From positions 1-43,207 of the forward strand of contig JAJDUR010000017.1 of the NCBI GenBank assembly GCA_022826585.1: a stretch of 43,207 nt of DNA, given 5' to 3'. The notes under the pieces are model-generated. The model saw nothing but the letters and a program-made list of their open reading frames with translations. It did not search any database and was not told the origin of the DNA. This DNA is from Dehalococcoidia bacterium. GTDB taxonomy: Bacteria; Chloroflexota; Dehalococcoidia; Tepidiformales; Tepidiformaceae. Shown one piece after another: positions 1 to 6,965 of this stretch; within the stretch, counting starts at the first letter, position 1; each line of letters begins with the position of its first letter. A program made the position numbers and the translations under genes.

Positions 1-1
1 C

Positions 2-280
2 ACCGCCATGGCGGCCGTCGCCGGTGTCCTCCACCCGAAGAACATCGAGGAAGGCGCCATCGTCGGCGCTGAGGGAAAGCGCATCTCGATCACCCACGGG
101 GCGAAGGACTGGATGTTCCCTGTCCAGCTTGCCCAGGCTGCCCAGCAGGCCCTCCGCGACGCCGGCGCCGACGTCCGCTACCACGAGATCCCCGACCTCG
201 CCCACGCCTACCCGCGCGAGGAGAACCCCGCCATCCTCGAGTGGTTCGACCCAGGCCTCTCCTTGCCTGCTGAGGGCTAG
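2..280 (+). CDS. Alpha/beta hydrolase, C-terminal fragment (runs off window start)
   Basis: The reading frame is open from the first bases, so the gene starts before the window and only about 93 C-terminal residues are visible. The fragment looks like the end of an alpha/beta-hydrolase or dienelactone-hydrolase/esterase. An acidic residue in GAKDWMFP and a histidine in DLAHAYP are in the usual positions for the last two members of a Ser-Asp-His triad; the nucleophile lies outside. The methionine at position 8 is probably internal. Its stop codon overlaps the stop of the convergent fmdB-like gene by four bases. The substrate cannot be told from this piece. Confidence 0.7.
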   Translation, partial: TAMAAVAGVLHPKNIEEGAIVGAEGKRISITHGAKDWMFPVQLAQAAQQALRDAGADVRYHEIPDLAHAYPREENPAILEWFDPGLSLPAEG

Positions 281-576
281 CCCTCGCCCGGCGGCAGATC
301 CTTCGACGCCTCCTCGTACCGGCGGGCGAACTTCCCGATGTCCGGCTCCGGGCCCATGGCCGCGTCCACCTCCGCCCCGTAGGTCGCCTCCGCCTCCGCC
401 ACCTTGGTGGCGAAGCTGAGGTGGTGGGCGAAGCCGCTCATAACGCGCCGCATCGCGTGCCCGGCGTCATCGGGGCAGACGGGGCAGGGCGGCGGCTCGA
501 TGTCGCTCGTCATGCGCTGCCGGAACACCTCGTCCCGCGCCCCGCAGACCTCGCAGGCGAACTCGTAGAGCGGCAC
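277..576 (-). CDS. FmdB-family zinc-ribbon protein
   Basis: A 99-residue protein beginning MPLYEFACEVCG. Cysteines 8, 11, 31 and 34 form two CxxC knuckles, the layout of the FmdB/CxxC_CxxC_SSSS putative regulatory family. The family is small and cytosolic, and its molecular role is poorly defined. The C-terminal 55 residues are Glu/Ala-rich and probably helical. It lies 10 bases downstream of trxB on the same strand, so it is probably the last gene of a trxA-trxB-fmdB transcript. That context would fit a zinc or thiol-linked role, but this is inference. Confidence 0.8.
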   Translation of the reverse strand: MPLYEFACEVCGARDEVFRQRMTSDIEPPPCPVCPDDAGHAMRRVMSGFAHHLSFATKVAEAEATYGAEVDAAMGPEPDIGKFARRYEEASKDLPPGEG

Positions 577-586
577 GCCTCTCCCC

Positions 587-1537
587 CTACCCCTCGCCGA
601 TCCCGGCCTCGGCGAGATACGCCTCCGCCGCCAGTGAGGCGGTCGCGCCGTCGCCGCAGGCGCTCACCAGCTGTCGCGCCGCCTCGGTGCGCAGGTCGCC
701 CGCGACGAACAGACCCGGCACCTTCGTCTGCATCCGCAGGTCGACCCTTGCGTGCCCGCCCTCGTCCATCTCCACCAGCCCCTTCAGCAGGTGGCTGTTC
801 GGCGTCTGCCCGATGAAGATGAAGACCGCGCCCACCGGCAGCGTGCACGTCTCCCCCGTCTGCACGTCGCGCAGCTCTGCCGCTTCCACCATCTCCCCGC
901 CCGTGATCTCCTCGACCACGCAGTTGCGGACGACGGTGATCTTCGGGTTGGCGAACACGCGCTCCTGGAGGAGCGCGCTCGCCCGGAACGTCTCCCGCCG
1001 GTGCACCAGCCAGACCTTGCTCGCGTACCGCGTCGTGAAGAGCGCCTCGTCGAAGGCTGCGTCGCCCCCGCCCACCACGACCACCTCCTCGCCCTGGAAG
1101 AAGGCCGCGTCGCAGGTGGCGCAGTAGCTCACCCCCCGCCCGATGAACTCGCCCTCGCCCGGCACGCCCAGCTTGTTGTAGTCGGCGCCTGCCGTCGCGA
1201 TAACCGCGTGCGCCTCGTAGGCGCCCTCGCTCGTCTCGACGAGAAACGGCTCGCCTTGCCGGGGCGTGATCGTCTGCACGTCCTCGTAGCGCAGCTCCGC
1301 GCCGAAGCGCTCCACCTGCGCCACCAGGTTCATCACGAAATCGGTGCCGTTGATGCCCTCGGTGAACCCCGGGTAGTTCTCGACGAGCTCCGTCGTGGCG
1401 ATCTGCCCGCCCGTGATCAGCCGCTCGAACACGACCGTCCGGCGGCGGGCGCGCGCGCCGTACAGTGCCGCCGTCAGGCCCGCCCCGCCGGCGCCGATGA
1501 TGGCGATGTCGTAGATCTCGGGCCTGTCCGCGCTCAT
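587..1537 (-). CDS. trxB: Thioredoxin reductase
   Basis: A 316-residue flavoprotein that uses NADPH to reduce thioredoxin. The N-terminal FAD-binding motif GAGGAGLTAALYG is at about residues 15-27. The redox-active CATC has Cys139 and Cys142. The NADPH-binding Rossmann motif begins at about residue 153, with GGGDAAFDEA where many homologues have GGGDSAxEEA. The C-terminal FAD motif GLFVAGDLRT is present. Length is normal for the bacterial low-molecular-weight class. It follows trxA by 43 bases and precedes the fmdB-like gene, so enzyme and substrate are made from one transcription unit. No strong Shine-Dalgarno precedes the ATG. Confidence 0.95.
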   Translation of the reverse strand: MSADRPEIYDIAIIGAGGAGLTAALYGARARRRTVVFERLITGGQIATTELVENYPGFTEGINGTDFVMNLVAQVERFGAELRYEDVQTITPRQGEPFLVETSEGAYEAHAVIATAGADYNKLGVPGEGEFIGRGVSYCATCDAAFFQGEEVVVVGGGDAAFDEALFTTRYASKVWLVHRRETFRASALLQERVFANPKITVVRNCVVEEITGGEMVEAAELRDVQTGETCTLPVGAVFIFIGQTPNSHLLKGLVEMDEGGHARVDLRMQTKVPGLFVAGDLRTEAARQLVSACGDGATASLAAEAYLAEAGIGEG

Positions 1538-1580
1538 GCCGCCGTCCCCGGGGCCAACCTGCGCACTGCCGCCGCGCTCG

Positions 1581-1907
1581 CTAGGCGATCGCCTCCTCGA
1601 GGCGCTTCTTCAGGTCGCTCTTCGGGCGGAACCCCACGATCGTGCCCTTCAGCTCGCCGCCCTTGAAGATCAGGAGCGAGGGGATGCTGCGGATGCCGTA
1701 CTGCGAGGGGACCGCGGGGTTCTCGTCCGTGTTCATCTTGTAGAAGCTCACGCGCCCGGCGTACTCCTCGCCAAGCTCCTCCACGATCGGCGCCACCATG
1801 CGGCAAGGGCCGCACCAGGGCGCCCAGAAGTCCACCAGCACCGGCAGATCGCTCTTCATCACGTCCGCATCGAACGTCGCGTCCGTCACCTCGGGGGTTG
1901 CTGCCAT
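1581..1907 (-). CDS. trxA: Thioredoxin
   Basis: A 108-residue thioredoxin with the [11 protein letters not shown] active site, followed by the expected [14 protein letters not shown] region containing the cis-proline. It is a general cytosolic disulfide reductant and is the partner of TrxB encoded just downstream. The frame stays open 30 codons further upstream, but the ATG at 1907 is chosen: GAGGAG lies about 10 bases before it and the protein then has normal family length. It is first in the trxA-trxB-fmdB cluster and divergent from the HNH gene at 2106. The roughly 200-base divergent region contains two short GC-rich hairpins. Confidence 0.95.
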   Translation of the reverse strand: MAATPEVTDATFDADVMKSDLPVLVDFWAPWCGPCRMVAPIVEELGEEYAGRVSFYKMNTDENPAVPSQYGIRSIPSLLIFKGGELKGTIVGFRPKSDLKKRLEEAIA

Positions 1908-2057
1908 CTCAGTTCTGCTCCTCTGCCGGCGAGCCGGCTCATTGCTGCGAAAACTCTCGCTTCGGGTCCTTCCGGACCGGCTCGCCACCGGCCCCAAAGC
2001 CCTCCTTCAAGCGTACCACCCGCGACGCACCTGAGCGCGAACGGGCCCTTTCCCAAA

Positions 2058-2086
2058 TTGCCGCCTTCTGGAGCGCTTGCTACCAT
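2058..2086 (+). promoter_or_regulatory. Promoter of the HNH gene
   Basis: TTGCCG (2058-2063) and TACCAT (2081-2086) are separated by exactly 17 bases, a good sigma-70-type pair. Initiation would be near 2093, leaving a very short leader that contains GAGG (2094-2097), eight bases before the ATG at 2106. Assigned from sequence pattern only. Confidence 0.55.
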
Positions 2087-2105
2087 CCCGCCCGAGGTCG
2101 CCCCC

Positions 2106-2633
2106 ATGAGTGGCTCGCTCGCGCTTGTTCTCAACCAGAACTACGAGCCCCTGAACGTGTGCAATGTGCGGCGCGCCCTTGTCCTCGTGCTCCGGGGCAA
2201 GGCCGAGATCATCGAGACGGCGAAGGGCGTCATCCACAGCGCCAACCACCGCTTCGCCCTCCCCTCCGTCATCCGCATGGTCTACTACGTGCGCCGCCCG
2301 CGGCCCAGGCTGCGACTCTCCCGGCGCGAGGTCTTCGCCCGCGACGGCTGGGCCTGCTGCTACTGCGGGCGCCGCTCCAAGGACCTCACCCTCGATCACG
2401 TCGTTCCCCGCTACCGCGGCGGAGCCCACAGCTGGGACAACCTCGTGAGCGCCTGCAAGCCGTGCAACCACCGCAAGGCCGGCCGCACCCCCAAGGAGGC
2501 CCGCATGCGCCTGCGCACCGCCCCCGCCGAGCCCCGGGTGCCCATCTACCACGGCTACCTCCAATACCTGCGTCGCTACCAGGACTGGGGCAAGTTCATC
2601 CCCGGCGCGGAGACGGCGAAGGCTGCCGTCTAG
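2106..2633 (+). CDS. HNH endonuclease family protein
   Basis: A 175-residue protein with a C-terminal HNH nuclease fold: CCYCG at residues 84-88, catalytic DHVVPRYRGG (His98), and CKPCNHRKA with Cys117, Cys120 and His122. The two CxxC-type pairs bind structural zinc. The N-terminal 70 residues (LNQNYEPLNVCNVRRALVLV) are typical of the common stand-alone bacterial HNH proteins, whose function is mostly unknown; roles in repair or DNA processing have been proposed. The frame is open far upstream, but the ATG at 2106 has both a promoter and a Shine-Dalgarno in the right places. The next gene's ATG follows its stop codon directly. Confidence 0.88.
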   Translation: MSGSLALVLNQNYEPLNVCNVRRALVLVLRGKAEIIETAKGVIHSANHRFALPSVIRMVYYVRRPRPRLRLSRREVFARDGWACCYCGRRSKDLTLDHVVPRYRGGAHSWDNLVSACKPCNHRKAGRTPKEARMRLRTAPAEPRVPIYHGYLQYLRRYQDWGKFIPGAETAKAAV

Positions 2634-3095
2634 ATGGCCGAACTCTCCCCCGAAGAGATCCTCAAGGAAGCGCTGCGCGTAGCCGACTCCCAGTTCGGCG
2701 GCACCCTCGCCACCATCCACGCCGATGACGGCACCCCCTACCCCGCCTTCGTCCTGTTCCATCTCACCCACGAAGGCGAGGTCATCTACGGCAGCGTGAT
2801 CGAGTCCCAGCACACCCGCGACACGGAGTCCATCCCCGAGGTCGCCTTCCTCATCGACAACCGCGACGTGCTCGGTTACGACTGGCCCGCCTTCGACCGC
2901 GTCACCATCGAGGGGACGGCCGAACGCATCGACCCCGACGACCCCCGCTACGACGGCTACTTCAGCGAGCTCGTGGCCAAGAACTGGCTCTCGAACTACT
3001 TCACCAAGATCGGGAATCTCTACTGCATCGCCCCGAGGCGCATCACGGTCGTCCTCGGCCTCGGCCCCGAACGCCACACGCTCGACTTCGATTAG
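2634..3095 (+). CDS. Pyridoxamine 5'-phosphate oxidase-fold (PPOX) flavoprotein
   Basis: A 153-residue protein of the PPOX split-barrel class. FGGTLATIHADDGTPYPAFV is the typical first strand pair, GSVIESQHTRD is where FMN phosphate or substrate contacts usually occur, and VTIEGTAERI is the central strand. Members bind FMN, F420 or haem and act as small oxidoreductases or haem-utilisation proteins; the cofactor cannot be settled here. The ATG directly abuts the TAG of the HNH gene, so the two are probably translated from one message. Its stop overlaps the convergent BKACE stop by four bases. Confidence 0.8.
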   Translation: MAELSPEEILKEALRVADSQFGGTLATIHADDGTPYPAFVLFHLTHEGEVIYGSVIESQHTRDTESIPEVAFLIDNRDVLGYDWPAFDRVTIEGTAERIDPDDPRYDGYFSELVAKNWLSNYFTKIGNLYCIAPRRITVVLGLGPERHTLDFD

Positions 3096-3991
3096 CGGCC
3101 CGGAATCCCCAGCAGCGCCGCCGCCTCGTCCGGCGTCGCGGGACGCTTCCCCGCGCGCTCGATGACCTCAAGCAACCCCCGCATCAGTTCCAGGTTCGAG
3201 GGCTCGCCCGGTCCCGCGTAGTCCTCGAGGCCGATGCGCACGTGGCCGCCCCGCGAGATTGCGAGCGCCGCCATGCCGCAGGCCGTCACGTCGCCGGCGC
3301 GCACCGCCACCGACCACGGCAGCCCCGTCCCCTCGAGCATGTCGAGGTACGCCTCGAGTCCGGCAGGCGTGGGCGGCAGGCCCGAGAGCGTCCGCTCGCT
3401 GCCGAAGTAGAACTTGACCAGCGACCCCGGTGGCAGCGTGCCCGCCTCGTGCTCCGCCAGCGCCACCCGCAGGAACCCCGGCTCGAAGATGGAGATCGAG
3501 GGCCCGAGGTCGTAACGGTGGCAGGTGTCGAACATCTTCCGCGCGTCCCGGAACGTGTTCAGGTAGGTCGCCTCGATGTCCGCCGCCCGCCCGTCCGGCC
3601 CCCGCCCCCCGACGTTCACTGACCCCGGGTCCACGAGCCCGATCCGGAGCACGCCCGCCTCCGCCAGCGCCGGGATGTGGGCGTAGCGGCGCTTGAACGT
3701 CGTGTGCGGACCCCCACTCGGCATTGTCGGGTACAGCAGCGCGTCCGGGCGCTCCGCCAGAATGACGCTCCAGGCTTCGAGGTAGGGCGCGGGGTCGTGT
3801 TCGGGGGCATCTCCCACGACCGGCTCGTCGTTGTGGTTGTGGACGATCGCCGCTCCCTCCTCAAGGCAGCGCAGCCCGTCTTCCGCGATCTCCGCCGGCG
3901 TCCGTGGCACCGTCGCGTTCCGCGACTTCGGCGTCCCCCCGTTAATCGCCGCCTCGATGATCACCGCATCGCTCAACTCAGCACTCGACAT
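3092..3991 (-). CDS. Beta-keto acid cleavage enzyme (BKACE, DUF849)
   Basis: A 299-residue TIM-barrel enzyme of the BKACE family, whose founder is 3-keto-5-aminohexanoate cleavage enzyme of lysine fermentation. Family members use zinc to condense or cleave a beta-keto acid with acetyl-CoA. Visible family features are AINGGTPK at the N-terminus, the zinc ligands His51 and His53 in VHNHND, and a late glutamate in RIGLEDYAG that normally completes the zinc site. The specific keto acid cannot be predicted. It lies downstream of a nitroreductase and directly follows a striking hairpin array. AGGAG in the last linker of that array is about 10 bases before the ATG and is its likely ribosome-binding site. 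Confidence 0.9.
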   Translation of the reverse strand: MSSAELSDAVIIEAAINGGTPKSRNATVPRTPAEIAEDGLRCLEEGAAIVHNHNDEPVVGDAPEHDPAPYLEAWSVILAERPDALLYPTMPSGGPHTTFKRRYAHIPALAEAGVLRIGLVDPGSVNVGGRGPDGRAADIEATYLNTFRDARKMFDTCHRYDLGPSISIFEPGFLRVALAEHEAGTLPPGSLVKFYFGSERTLSGLPPTPAGLEAYLDMLEGTGLPWSVAVRAGDVTACGMAALAISRGGHVRIGLEDYAGPGEPSNLELMRGLLEVIERAGKRPATPDEAAALLGIPGR

Positions 3992-4120
3992 CCCTGTAGC
4001 TCCTACTCAGCGGCGCCCCGCGCCGCGCTCTCCTCAGGCGGGCTGAGCCCGCCGCTCTCCTCAGCGAAGCGCGCAGCGCGAGCGCTCCACTCAGCCGCGC
4101 GTCAGCGCGGCGCTCTCCTA
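3992..4120 (-). repeat. Tandem array of four hairpins separated by a Shine-Dalgarno-like linker
   Basis: This fills the gap between the nitroreductase stop and the BKACE start. On the minus strand a linker close to CTGAGGAGAGCG recurs between four palindromes, with a period of about 27-30 bases. Plus-strand stems are 4010-4026 (7 bp, loop CCC), 4037-4053 (7 bp, loop TGA) and 4094-4111 (7 bp, loop GTCA). About 4064-4086 forms AGCG and CGCG stems closed by CTG, with an internal loop. The stem sequences differ completely yet three of the four pair perfectly, which implies selection on structure. Every linker carries GGAG, AGGAG or GAGGAG, and the last one serves the BKACE ATG. Confidence 0.8.
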
Positions 4121-4795
4121 TCCCAGCCAGCGATCCTGCCAGCCCTCGTCCGGCTGCTCCTCCGCGAACGGCCACGTCTTCCCGAAGCGCTCCCGGTACA
4201 CGACCGCCTTCACCGGCTTGCGCCGCACCGGACCGTGCCGGTCCGTCGGGTAGCCGATCGGGAGCAGGCAGTAGAGCTGGTTGTTCTCGGGAATGTCGAG
4301 CAGCTCCAGCAGCTCGTCGCCGCCCCGCATGGGCAGGTTGAAGACCGAGCAGCCCAGCCCCAGCCCGCGCGCCGACAGCATCAGGTTCTGCACCGCGGGA
4401 AAGGTGCTGCCGCCCGGCGTCGAGTGCCGCCCCTTCAGCCCCAGCACCGCGATGACCGCCGGGGCCTCGTGCAGGTGCGCGACCAGGTGCTCCACGCTCC
4501 GCAACGTCAGCCGCTGCGTGCGCGGCAGGTCATCGATCTTCTCCGGGTGCTCTGCGAAGTCCGGCTGGTAGCGTCGCCACCCCACCTCCGCCCAGCCCTG
4601 CAGCTTCTCCTTCACCGCCGGATCCGTGATCACGATGAAGCGCCAGTCCTGCGCGTTCTGACCGGAGGGCGCGCGGATGGCGGCGTCGAAGAGCTGGAAC
4701 AGCACTTCCTCCGGGATGGGGTCGGGGCGGAAACGCCGCAACGCCCGCATGGAGTAGATCGATTCGAAGAGCCCGGGATCGCCTTCTGCCGGCAT
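4118..4795 (-). CDS. Nitroreductase family protein
   Basis: A 225-residue FMN-dependent nitroreductase. It opens with the family signature SMRALRRFRPDPIPEE, an FMN-phosphate contact region, followed by IRAPSGQNAQDWRFIVI. GLGLGCSVFNLP and the C-terminal LLPIGYPTDRHGPVRRKP are also typical. These enzymes reduce nitro groups, quinones or flavins with NAD(P)H. LPIGYP is common in those acting on coenzyme-like substrates, but the substrate is unknown. GGAGG lies five bases before the ATG and a TAGAAT box lies just upstream. Its TAG stop overlaps the first AGGAG of the hairpin array, and BKACE follows in the same direction. Confidence 0.9.
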   Translation of the reverse strand: MPAEGDPGLFESIYSMRALRRFRPDPIPEEVLFQLFDAAIRAPSGQNAQDWRFIVITDPAVKEKLQGWAEVGWRRYQPDFAEHPEKIDDLPRTQRLTLRSVEHLVAHLHEAPAVIAVLGLKGRHSTPGGSTFPAVQNLMLSARGLGLGCSVFNLPMRGGDELLELLDIPENNQLYCLLPIGYPTDRHGPVRRKPVKAVVYRERFGKTWPFAEEQPDEGWQDRWLG

Positions 4796-4813
4796 GAGCG
4801 CCTCCCGCGCGGG

Positions 4814-4819
4814 ATTCTA
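4814..4819 (-). promoter_or_regulatory. -10 box of the nitroreductase-BKACE unit
   Basis: On the minus strand TAGAAT lies 18 bases before the nitroreductase ATG, giving a leader of roughly 10-12 bases that still includes GGGAGG. No convincing -35 hexamer is seen 16-18 bases upstream. Confidence 0.4.
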
Positions 4820-4889
4820 CTCACCGCTCCCGTGCGCTCCCGCCCCGCCCTTCTCGCCGTCCCGTACCATGCCCGCGAAGGAGCGCCCC

Positions 4890-6041
4890 ATGGATGCCGG
4901 AGCGAGCACCGCCGCCGATTGGCGCGTGGCCGTCGACCAGGCCCTCCACGGCGTCCGCACGGACGCCGACCTCGTGCTGCTCTTCGTCAGCTACCACCAC
5001 TCCGAGCGCTACCCCGAGATCGTAGGCGCCGTTCACGAGCGCCTGGCCCCTCGTGTCCTCCTCGGCTGCTCCGGGCAGGCCGTCATCACCACCGGCCGCG
5101 AGATCGAGGGGCGGCCCGGCATCACCGTCATGTCCCTCTCCCTGCCCGGCGCCGACCTCACGCTGCAGCAGGTCACCCAGGCCGACCTCGACGCCGAAGC
5201 GCCCCTCGCCGACCGCCTCCTCCCGCCCGACGACGTGAACGCGTGGGTGCTCCTCTCCGACCCCTTCACCATCGACTCGGAGAAGCTCGTCGCCGCGCTC
5301 GGGGAGGCCTATGCGGGCACGCCCATCCTCGGCGGCATGGCCTCCGCCTTCCCCGACGGGCGCAGCGCCTACCTGTTCGAAGGCGCGAACCTCGCTCCCG
5401 GCGGCGCCCTCCTGCTCGCCGTGGGCGGCGCCTGGACCATCCATCCCGTCGTCTCCCAGGGCGCCGCCCCCATCGGCGAGTCCTGGACGATTACCGAGGC
5501 CGAGCGCAACATCGTGCTCGCCATCGGCGGCCGCCCCGCCCTCGACGTGCTCATGGAGACCCTTCGCGCCCTCCCCCCGGACGTGCAGGAGCGGGCCGGG
5601 CGCAACCTCCTGACCGGGCTCGCCATGGACGAGTACGCCGACGACCTCGGCCGTGGCGACTTCCTCATCCGCAACCTGCTCGGCGTCGACCGCGAGCGCG
5701 GCGCCATCGCCATCAACGACTACGTGCGCGTCGGCCAGACGCTCCAGTTCCAGCTCCGCGACGCCGAGGCCGCCACCGACGAGCTGAACACCCTCCTCGA
5801 CCGGGCCCGCGAGGCCATGGCCGGGGAGGCCGCCGGCGGCCTCCTCTGCGCCTGCAACGGACGCGGCCAGGGCATGTTCGGCGAGCCTGACCACGATGCC
5901 GCCGCCGTCGCCGCCCGCCTCGGCGACGTGCCCATCGCCGGCCTCTTCTGCAACGGCGAGATCGGCCCCGTGGGCGGCAGGCCCTTCGTCCACGGCTTCA
6001 CCGCCAGCCTCGCCCTCTTCGTCCCGGTGGGGGAAGGCTAG
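4890..6041 (+). CDS. FIST-domain signal-sensing protein
   Basis: A 383-residue protein matching the FIST_N plus FIST_C arrangement. The N-terminal half has VLLGCSGQAVITTGREIEGRPGI and the mid-region PILGGMASAFPDG. The C-terminal half has RNLLGVDRERGAIAINDYVRVGQTLQFQLRD and GLFCNGEIGPVGGRPFVHGFT. FIST proteins are thought to bind small ligands, perhaps amino acids, as sensory modules; this one stands alone with no kinase or cyclase fused. Two in-frame ATGs compete. The one at 4890 is chosen because AAGGAG precedes it by seven bases, whereas 4869 has no ribosome-binding site. No transmembrane segment is visible. Confidence 0.87.
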   Translation: MDAGASTAADWRVAVDQALHGVRTDADLVLLFVSYHHSERYPEIVGAVHERLAPRVLLGCSGQAVITTGREIEGRPGITVMSLSLPGADLTLQQVTQADLDAEAPLADRLLPPDDVNAWVLLSDPFTIDSEKLVAALGEAYAGTPILGGMASAFPDGRSAYLFEGANLAPGGALLLAVGGAWTIHPVVSQGAAPIGESWTITEAERNIVLAIGGRPALDVLMETLRALPPDVQERAGRNLLTGLAMDEYADDLGRGDFLIRNLLGVDRERGAIAINDYVRVGQTLQFQLRDAEAATDELNTLLDRAREAMAGEAAGGLLCACNGRGQGMFGEPDHDAAAVAARLGDVPIAGLFCNGEIGPVGGRPFVHGFTASLALFVPVGEG

Positions 6042-6245
6042 AAGGGCGCGACAACAACCCGCTGAGTCGGCCCGCCCCGACCGAGCTGGTCACACCCCAC
6101 CGGCCTCCAGGGCTACTGCGCCCTCGATGGCAAAGAGTGAGCGGCTGCATCCCTGGCGAGCTGGGAGACCGAACGGGACATGGAGTCTTGCGAAGCCGGG
6201 CCTCCCGCTTGCAGCCTGCCGAGCGGGGAGAGAGTTCCCAGCGGT

Positions 6246-6713
6246 CTAGGCGTACACAACGCGCGTTCCGAATGGCTTGTCCCAGAGACACTGACGCTCC
6301 CCGTCCCACAGGCACCAGAGAGCTGCGAACACAAAGACGCCCACGATGACCGCTGCTCCCGCGAGGCCCCACTGCGCATACGCGAAGAAGTCGAGAATCC
6401 AGAAACCAAAGAAGCCCCGGAGAAACCAGTCCCTCACTACCATTGTTACCGCGCTGGGAGCGCGACCATCGTCGTCGACCACACGGATTCCGGCCAGTTG
6501 CTTTCCGGGGCTCTGCCCCTTCTCTGCACCCCGCACGTGCCACGCTATCCAGGCTAAGCCGAAGACCAATTGGTAGGGGATGTCACTAAACGGCAAGAAT
6601 GCCCACACGAACCCTCCGACCACGTACCAGACACCGAAATAGACGGCGTCGGCGATGAACGCTCCCGCACGCAGCCTGCGACCCACCCACTCAACGTCCC
6701 GAGACTGCGTCAT
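6246..6713 (-). CDS. RDD-family integral membrane protein
   Basis: About 155 residues with three hydrophobic segments (FGVWYVVGGFVWAFLPF, FFGFWILDFFAYAQWG and LAGAAVIVGVFVFAALW). The RDD hallmarks are an early RAGAFIAD helix and the cytoplasmic GQSPGKQLAGIRVVDDDGR loop before the second helix. The family's function is unknown; ion or small-molecule transport has been suggested. The frame opens 14 codons earlier at 6755, but MTQSRDVEW at 6713 gives a normal short N-terminus. Base composition is visibly less GC-rich, with more A/T-ending codons than its neighbours, which suggests recent acquisition. No operon partner is evident. Confidence 0.85.
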   Translation of the reverse strand: MTQSRDVEWVGRRLRAGAFIADAVYFGVWYVVGGFVWAFLPFSDIPYQLVFGLAWIAWHVRGAEKGQSPGKQLAGIRVVDDDGRAPSAVTMVVRDWFLRGFFGFWILDFFAYAQWGLAGAAVIVGVFVFAALWCLWDGERQCLWDKPFGTRVVYA

Positions 6714-6965
6714 CCCGTTCCCGCTTCCGCAGAAGTCTTGTCGAGCCGATAGCAAGCCAGAGGATGGATGCTGCCGACCCTTCGGGAAGCTATCACAACA
6801 CTCCTCGAATTACGCCATCCCCCACGGCCTCTTGGTTGGTCGTGAACTCGACCAAGGTGTGCGGGGCGACAATGCTGACTTAAACCCCCTCGTCACCCGG
6901 CAACTTCGCAGCGACCCCTTCGCGGCTGGCGCATACTGGAGGCACGCCCACGCGAGGTGCGCGCC

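Noticed and set aside
1585-1592. GCGATCGC octamer (HIP1-like), also at 10528, 11868, 11989, 19295, 19979 and 35599
   Set aside because: Most copies lie inside genes where common GC-rich codons produce it; without a count against a codon-shuffled background there is no evidence of selection.
4010-4111. CRISPR array
   Set aside because: The conserved unit is only about 12 bases and the variable parts are themselves palindromes, which spacers are not; no cas genes are near.
3677-5890. A very long plus-strand open frame opposite the BKACE and nitroreductase genes and in another frame across the FIST gene
   Set aside because: Its translation is Arg/Pro-rich low complexity with no family features; it is the shadow of GC-rich genes in other frames.
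6042-6245. Small gene or RNA between the FIST and RDD genes
   Set aside because: Only a short hairpin (AGGGC/GCCCT near 6110-6120) and no convincing reading frame, promoter or conserved structure could be seen.
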